Assembly: GCF_014529535.1 (NCBI RefSeq) | Contig: NW_023503727.1 | Location: forward strand, 1,550,001 to 1,614,000 | Direction: 5' to 3' | DNA: 64,000 nt | Source of the DNA: Bradysia coprophila | Taxonomy: Eukaryota > Arthropoda > Insecta > Diptera > Sciaridae | Part shown: in pieces, positions 57,634 to 64,000 of the stretch | How positions within the stretch are numbered: position 1 is the stretch's first letter | Layout of the letters: the number at the start of each line of letters is the position of its first letter | Program-made: the position numbers and the translations under genes | The notes under the pieces: model-generated | What the model was told of the DNA's origin: nothing | Databases searched by the model: none | Seen by the model: the letters and a program-made list of their open reading frames with translations, nothing else

Positions 57634-58562
57634 TTCTTATGAAATGTGTACATCTTAGAAATTGCGCATAGCGCAATTACGAAGCCCCGTACGACGTTCC
57701 TTTCAAATAAAACAAAAATTTCAAATAGCCCTAAAATTTTAATTTATTGAGTATAAATACACATAGGGCCTAGTATCGGCCTCAGTCCGAGGATCCATTT
57801 TTTTTTTTCAACTACATTCTATTCGGCCTTTGATTACCTTCCAAATGAAACAAAAAATAGGAAAAACGGATGAAATTTGCTCGAGTTATATGTAAAATAC
57901 ACATAGGGCCCTAGTAGCGGCCTTAGTCCAAGGACCCAAATTTAATTTTTTTTTCAACAACATTCTATTCGGTGTTCGATTATCTTTCAAATGAAACAAA
58001 AATTACGAAAAACGGATGAAATTTACTCGAGTTGTATGTAAAATACACATAGGGCCCTAGTAGCATTTCACTTCTAAGGCCCTAACTCACGGTCCACTCA
58101 CCCGATTTTAAAAAACTTTTTTTTCCTGGATTGGTATTGACAATACCTATCATTTGCCGTGTCATTTACATTTCCATCGTTTATTTTGCCATAAATATCA
58201 CCAAAAGACCCTAAATCACTTAGGTGGCCCTAACTCACAAAGGGCCGACCCGAATATGCCCATCTTCGAACTTAGCCTCACTATTTCGACTATCTTTCAG
58301 GGAAAAAAAAAAATTTTGAAATCAGATTTGATTTACTCAAGATATCGACGTGACGGACAGACGGACAGACGGACAGACGGACAGACGGACAGACGGACAG
58401 AAGGACAGACGGACAGACGGACAGACGGCCCAAATTTTTATTGCAGATTCGTCATCTATAAACATAGGCAAACACTTTGCCCTTACCGTCTGCTTCGAAT
58501 TCCATCAATTACACACGGCATCGTAATCCTATAAGCCCCTTCGTACTTCGTACGGGGCTAAA

Positions 58563-59215
58563 AACACCACCTTCACTGTACGGCCGAGTAGCCACATATA
58601 AGCTCACTCCAAGAGACCTAGCTCACGCTCCGGTGAATCGAATTTCATAAACTTTTTTTTCCCTGATTGGTACGGTCAATACCTATCTAATAAAGCAAAA
58701 TCCATCTAAATACGTTCAAATTTGGCCAACCTACAAGCAAAAACGGCTTGCCGCCCTGTACCTAGTTCACACCAAGGGGTCTAACTCACGAGTCGGTCAT
58801 CCAATTTTCAATAACCCTTTTTTTTGTCGATCGGTATTGTAAATACCTTTTATTTGACGTATCACTTACAAGTGTAGTGCTTAAATGTCTGGAGATATCG
58901 TCGAAAAACAGTTAGGCACTTATTGGGCCCCAGCTCCGGAAGGGTCGACCCAAAATCGCCCATCTTCGAACTTAGCCTCACTATTTTGACTATCTTTCAG
59001 GGAAAAAAAAAATTTTGAAATCAGATTTGATTTACTCAAGATATCGACGTGACAGACGGACGGACAGACGGACGGACAGAAAAAATTTTTATTGCGGATT
59101 CGTTATCTATCAACATAGGCAAACACTTTGCCCTTACCGTCTGCTTCGAATTCCATCAATTACACACGGCATCGTAATCCTATAAGCCCCTTCGTACTTC
59201 GTACGGGGCTAAAAA
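58563..59215 (+). mobile_element. DINE-1/Helentron-like element, copy 4 (5' truncated, in tandem)
   Basis: Begins in the middle of the element at the same place as 3897 in copy 1 (TTCACTGTACGGCCGAGTAG, CTCCAAGAGACCTAGCTCAC). It runs through a short GACGGACA microsatellite (59054-59077) to the 3' hairpin at 59185-59210. It follows copy 3 directly, so a tandem 3'-end arrangement has formed. Confidence 0.7.
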
Positions 59216-60214
59216 TTGGAAGAGCCGGAAAATTTATGAAAAAAATGCAAAAGAAGGGACACCCCATCATATCATTGATAAGTAGTAAAACTTTTGCAAG
59301 AGTAACAACATTTTCAAGAAACAATTTTGCATATTAGATTTTCTCCTTTCTAGGTTCTAGGGTGACGGCAGCAATGTACCAATCGGGACACATAAAAAGT
59401 TTATCAAAAAAAGAAGAATATGTGTCTGAATACTCGTACATGTCCAGAGACCAGTGCGCCATACCTGCACTAGTTTCGTCGAAAAAGAAGATTTACTCCC
59501 GGGAAATGAGTACTTTACTTCACGGACATGAGCGTTAAAACACATCTTCCGAAGGCGACACGTCACGCTTGGTAAAATAAAAAGTTCCAAATAAGGACGT
59601 AAACTACTATTAGTTCGAATGTATTGAGATGTTACCACCACAGCACTGCTTCTAGCACTGAGTTGACATTGACAAGTGTATAATTTGATAAGAGCTATTG
59701 CTTAGGATTTGTATGTTTTAATTCATACAAAGAAAACGCGTCGCTCTCTGAAAGTGTTTCTTTTGTGCTTCTTTGTGTAAATAATTTGTGATTTTGTCTA
59801 ATTTTGTGCTGCTTTTTGATGCTTTCGATGTTTCTTGGCTAATTATGTGTGGTCAAATAGTGAAATAATTAAAAATTTATTGACAAAATCGAAATCGTTT
59901 GCTCGTGAACCACTTTTTCTTTGATCAATATGTACGGCTTGTACAATTCTATTGTTCTCTTTTGTTAACGGACATGTGCTTATGAACAGCGATGATTTTG
60001 TTTGGATTTACAGTGAAATTTCTGATACAATTGTTGTACAATCGTTCGAAAGAACTCTTCGCCGTATGGCTCTATGTCGGGACTCTTAATGAACCTGATT
60101 CTAATGATCCACGGATCTCTTGCCTGATGGCTCATGATATTATTGAATGTGTAAACTATCTAATTATTCTTTACAGCTGTAGCGGTACTTGGACTTCTTT
60201 TGAGCAAAACTAAG
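59216..60214. other. no gene assigned
   Basis: Contains 70-94 codon frames on both strands with no recognised domain and no consistent splice chain. Left unassigned. Confidence 0.3.
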
Positions 60215-60466
60215 TTAAAATTCATATTGAACAGTGAATTTGTTTTGTATGGAAAATTTCCATTGGAAATGCAAAATGATATTTTTATCGGTACAAACGG
60301 TACTGGCTTCTGTATACGCTTTGTACAAGACTTTTTGTTCTTTCTCATATTCAGACATGTGCTTCAGTGATTGTAATGCTCGATGATATCGTTGCCTTAA
60401 AAAGTTCACTTCTGTTTCTGTCACTTTCATCATTAAATAGATGAAGTAATGTGTTGACAAAAACAT
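60215..60466 (-). CDS. hypothetical exon, helical
   Basis: An 83-codon frame whose first 60 residues are compositionally protein-like and helical (EVNFLRQRYHRALQSLKHMS, EYEKEQKVLYKAYTEAS). No start context stands out and I do not recognise the family. A possible internal exon of an undetected minus-strand gene, or chance. Confidence 0.2.
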   Translation of the reverse strand: MFLSTHYFIYLMMKVTETEVNFLRQRYHRALQSLKHMSEYEKEQKVLYKAYTEASTVCTDKNIILHFQWKFSIQNKFTVQYEF

Positions 60467-60469
60467 ACT

Positions 60470-61755
60470 CAGGCAGAGCCTGAGAAAATAGATCTTTGCA
60501 ATCGGAGGACATTCCGAGCTACACCGTTAGTTTGGGATAGTCCCATACAACAGCGAATGTCTAACCCAACCCCAAAGCCAGTACAATGGGCCCAAACGGA
60601 GGCCCCCGTGCGTGCTCTACGCTAGTAGGGCGACTTACTTTAACAAAAAAAAACAAAACAAAGAAAACAAGTCATCTAACTTTACAAAAGAAACGCAGTG
60701 CCTCATCAGCCTCCGAATATTTTCTATTTGCATGTTAGAAGCAGTGCTATGGTTACCATACATTCCGGATATTTATCATGCTCAGAATGAGTGATGTACC
60801 GATATAGATGTGTAATTACACAGCGGTTATTTCTTTGGATTAGGAATATAAATCTTTTCGCTTGTTGTTCTAAACCTCTAACAACTAAATATGCATGACA
60901 TTAAACAGACACAATTCTAAATAAAATTAAGCGAATGCTTTCTGGCACTATTCTGATCTCTGAAAGACGAGTATCATTTTTTATGTTATGATAAAAGAAA
61001 AGTGCTGAAAGCAACCAACTTTTCATATAAAATTTCTTTGCCGTTTTCCTTTTTACTTCGTCGAATAAATTCATTTGCCACCCTTTTTATCCAAGTTTTT
61101 ATCGCGACTCGAAAATATCGAGGAAAGAAACCGACAACAGTTACAGACTGTTATAATCAATTTTATTTGCTGTGAATTCTACCACAGTAATGAGCGAAAA
61201 TAAAAGAAGAAAAATAGAAAAGCGACGAGACAAATGGTTGATAAAAACAAAAATTTGAAGAAAAAAAAATTCTTCAAATGTGACGAACCATAATAAAAAC
61301 GTTATAGCTATAGTACCACCCGACCATATTATATTGTCTCACATATTATACGTTCAGTTGGAATGAAAATAAATTCAATTTTGTGGGACGATGATATTGA
61401 CACTCAGTGCGAATAGTGAATCTATGGGAATACTTTTCGTAACGAGGGCAAACAAAGCAGTCTCAATTGGACACACACAAGTCGTACACTTACTTACACG
61501 ATTGAGTCAAAATCTCAAAAACTATCCTGCTTTTACAATGAAAGCAACAAAATGTTTGAAAGTTTGAAAGTTTCAAGCTATTCAGTGCCAAAGAGAGATT
61601 ATTGAATTATTAAGTCAACAAAGGAATGAATGACACTTCTCTTCCAAACAATCATTTTTTGATTCACTGCCTTTTGTTTAATTAACTGTCATGTAAACGG
61701 ATCAACTTCTGAACGGAAGTAGTTCGACTTCCACTTTAATGCTTAGTTTACTCTT
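60470..61755. other. no gene seen
   Basis: A GC-richer patch at 60530-60630 (CCCAACCCCAAAGCCAGTAC ... GGAGGCCCCCGTGCGTGCTC), followed by an A-rich run at ~60642-60670, might be a SINE or LINE 3' end, but I cannot name it. The remainder is AT-rich. Confidence 0.3.
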
Positions 61756-61757
61756 AC

Positions 61758-61872
61758 CAAAAAAGTACTCCGTGTGAGAGACAAAATTGAATTTTTTTCA
61801 ATTTTTCCTTTGTTTATTTGACAGTTTGCTCTCTCACGGCTCTCTCACGGCTCTCTCACGGAGTACTTTTTG
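61758..61872. repeat. MITE-like inverted repeat at the head of a tandem array
   Basis: ACCAAAAAAGTACTCCGTGT and CTCTCTCACGGAGTACTTTTTGTT are inverse ends around ~70 bp. The right end forms part of the downstream 197-bp unit. Confidence 0.65.
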
Positions 61873-62816
61873 TTGAGTGGCGATTTACGGAGGTTCGAGG
61901 GCAACATCAAACTTTTTACAACAGAAAATTCGCTCATTTTGACATTGCCTTCAAATCCGAACAAAGGAAATATCTTTTCATCATTTCTCAGTTAACACCC
62001 TCTATATCCAATGCGAATGGTGTTCATGAGAGACTGCTCTCTCACGGCTCTCTCACGGAGTCCTTTTTGTTGAGTGGCGATTTACGGAGGTTCGAGGGCA
62101 ACATCAAACTTTTTACAACAGAAAATTCGCTCATTTTGACATTGCCTTCAAATCCGAACAAAGGAAATATCTTTTCATCATTTCTCAGTTAACACCCTCT
62201 ATATCCAATGCGAATGGTGTTCATGAGAGACTGCTCTCTCACGGCTCTCTCACGGAGTCCTTTTTGTTGAGTGGCGATTTACGGAGGTTCGAGGGCAACA
62301 TCAAACTTTTTACAACAGAAAATTCGCTCATTTTGACATTGCCTTCAAATCCGAACAAAGGAAATATCTTTTCATCATTTCTCAGTTAACACCCTCTATA
62401 TCCAATGCGAATGGTGTTCATGAGAGACTGCTCTCTCACGGCTCTCTCACGGAGTCCTTTTTGTTGAGTGGCGATTTACGGAGGTTCGAGGGCAACATCA
62501 AACTTTTTACAACAGAAAATTCGCTCATTTTGACATTGCCTTCAAATCCGAACAAAGGAAATATCTTTTCATCATTTCTCAGTTAACACCCTCTATATCC
62601 AATGCGAATGGTGTTCATGAGAGACTGCTCTCTCACGGCTCTCTCACGGAGTCCTTTTTGTTGAGTGGCGATTTACGGAGGTTCGAGGGCAACATCAAAC
62701 TTTTTACAACAGAAAATTCGCTCATTTTGACATTGCCTTCAAATCCGAACAAAGGAAATATCTTTTCATCATTTCTCAGTTAACACCCTCTATATCCAAT
62801 GCGAATGGTGTTCAAG
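61830..62816. repeat. 197-bp tandem repeat, five units
   Basis: The anchor CGATTTACGG recurs at 61881, 62078, 62275, 62472 and 62669, exactly 197 bp apart, with almost no variation. Each unit starts with CTCTCTCACGG doublets, the MITE end, and carries GCGAATGGTGTTCATGAGAG at its end. 197 is not a multiple of three, so a coding array is unlikely. Confidence 0.95.
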
Positions 62817-63018
62817 AGAGACTACTTATATGCACACTGTGTTGTGTAGCAGCGACCAAAGTTTTGAACATGCTTTTGGCTATAAAGTGTCAATTGACAA
62901 AATTAGAGCCGAAAGCACGTTCAAAGATTTATTGACGACTTTGGGTGTTCCAGCCACCACTCTGATGTTAGCCTCACAACATAATATTTCACATTTTTTT
63001 CAAGTGTGATTATACAGC

Positions 63019-63559
63019 CACGGTGGGGTTAAACAAAACTTAAATAGAGTCGCGATACCACCTCTGATTTTTCTTCATGTTCTTATTGAGGGACTCGAAT
63101 ACTATAAGCAACCCAGGGGCGCCGACTTCTAAGGACAAGCGAGGCTCGGGCACCACAACTCGAATGATGACCACCACTACATCTTTCCAGTTTTACTTGA
63201 AAGAGCACCACTACTCCCAGATTCGCTTGTTGTATGAGCACCACTACTCCCAAACACAAGTCGGCGTCCCTGAAGCAACCACATTCAGTTCGCGGATACA
63301 TCCAGTCGTCGCGGAGAACCGGCACTCATGGCCGTGCGGGACCGACGAGTCAATTTGAATACAGATTGTTATTGCAACGGATAGGGGGACTAGTTGTAAG
63401 CTAATTCGTGTTAAAATGTCTTCCTTCGACAACCTGACCACGTAGCTACAGCCAGCGAAAGTCGAAATTTCGACATTTTGGAGTCGGTTAACGCTGATTT
63501 CCACATATTTTTGGGAGTGGTATCGCGACTCCATTTAAGTTTTGTTCAACCCCACCGTG
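63019..63559. repeat. 541-bp inverted-repeat element
   Basis: Terminal repeats of ~43 bp begin CACGGTGGGGTTAAACAAAA and end TTTTGTTCAACCCCACCGTG. The flanks AGC and AGC are a possible 3-bp target duplication. The interior has ACCACTACTCCCA repeats and no intact ORF. Confidence 0.8.
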
Positions 63560-64000
63560 AGCTCTTGCACACAGCACTCCCCATAATTCACAAGCAAGAA
63601 ATCGTCTAAAGGACAAACCTCAATCAAGCACATAAAGGTCATTAAGATCCACGTTGTGTATTTATGTCAAGACAAATAATAATTCCCACAATTTTCTGAA
63701 ATGTTTATCTGACCGTTATATAATCACATTGCATGAGCGGTGTGTGCATAACCAACCATCATGGAAATTTTGCATATTATATATAGAGAGGCCACACATT
63801 CCTGGTTGGATCCAATTTTAATTGAAATGAGTTTATCGACGAGATGTGTATATAAATAGGTAAATGCAATGCACATAATGGCTACGTTCAATTTTCGGTG
63901 ATTGGAGTGTGGGTCAAATTGATTAAATCGAATTTAATATGCGATAGAGCATTAAATGTCATTCGTCATTCGGTTTATGCTATAGTTTTAGCGTAACGTG
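63560..64000. other. no gene seen
   Basis: AT-rich sequence to the window end; nothing recognised. Confidence 0.35.

Larger units (their letters stand above)
57107..58562 (+). mobile_element. DINE-1/Helentron-like element, copy 3, with nested MITEs
   Basis: Starts with the same TCAGAACAGTCGGAGCGTTT as copy 2. Two inverted-repeat elements interrupt its 5' part (57242-57375 and 57377-57633). Diverged ~140-bp tandem units follow (57680-58060), each with an ACACATAGGGCC.AGTA block. A long (GACGGACA)n microsatellite lies at 58352-58427. The 3' hairpin at 58534-58559 is AGCCCC...GGGGCT. Confidence 0.7.

Noticed and set aside
61818-62816. CRISPR-like direct repeats or a coding tandem array
   Set aside because: The units are contiguous 197-bp copies without variable spacers, in a eukaryotic genome, and the period is not a multiple of three.

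Overview
The window looks like nuclear DNA of an insect, most likely a dipteran. It is AT-rich, its genes are split by short introns (about 55-75 bp) with GT/AG borders, and it holds a ZAD-type C2H2 zinc-finger gene, an adhesion GPCR, an mTERF-family mitochondrial protein, a SAXO-type axonemal protein and a secreted trypsin-like protease. No species was assigned. All calls come from reading sequence, splice phases and repeats by eye, with no database search.

Layout. 0.3-5 kb: small inverted-repeat elements and one Helentron/DINE-like element. 5.7-9.9 kb (+): a complete adhesion GPCR whose signal-peptide exons lie upstream of the obvious long ORF. 10.2-23.6 kb: a repeat-dense block bounded by two inverted ~1.4-1.5 kb copies of one repeat. 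It holds two decayed LINE fragments, a ~0.9 kb diverged direct duplication, a 3.5 kb foldback with 786-bp arms, and one intact gene (FAR1-like plus C2H2, - strand). 23.9-25.8 kb (+): a seven-exon ZAD zinc-finger gene, convergent with an mTERF-family gene (27.3-29.0 kb, -), with a 1.18 kb foldback between them. 29-32.3 kb: no gene, but a tRNA-Val-like SINE head and a hammerhead-ribozyme-like motif.

The most striking object is at 32355-39649: a ~7.3 kb DNA transposon with ~460-bp terminal inverted repeats that begin and end in TTAA. It carries two apparently intact same-strand genes: an eight-exon SAM-domain-like protein (488 aa) and an 801-aa C2H2 plus putative transposase-like protein. A palindromic MITE is nested in its right repeat. 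A ~1.15 kb element at 42809-43960 has nearly the same ends and may be a non-autonomous relative.

40.2-42.0 kb (+): an intact six-exon SAXO-like gene. 44.5-46 kb: two foldbacks. 46.8-49.8 kb (+): a trypsin-like protease followed by cysteine-rich repeats, broken by a DINE-like insertion in an exon and by a stop plus frameshift at the catalytic serine. 50-52 kb: nested inverted repeats. 52.4-55.9 kb (-): two secreted Pro/Gly-rich protein genes. 57-59.2 kb: stacked DINE-like elements. 61.8-62.8 kb: five copies of a 197-bp tandem unit. 63.0-63.6 kb: a 541-bp inverted-repeat element.

The host genes do not form an obvious pathway. They look like an ordinary insect gene neighbourhood heavily loaded with inverted-repeat elements.
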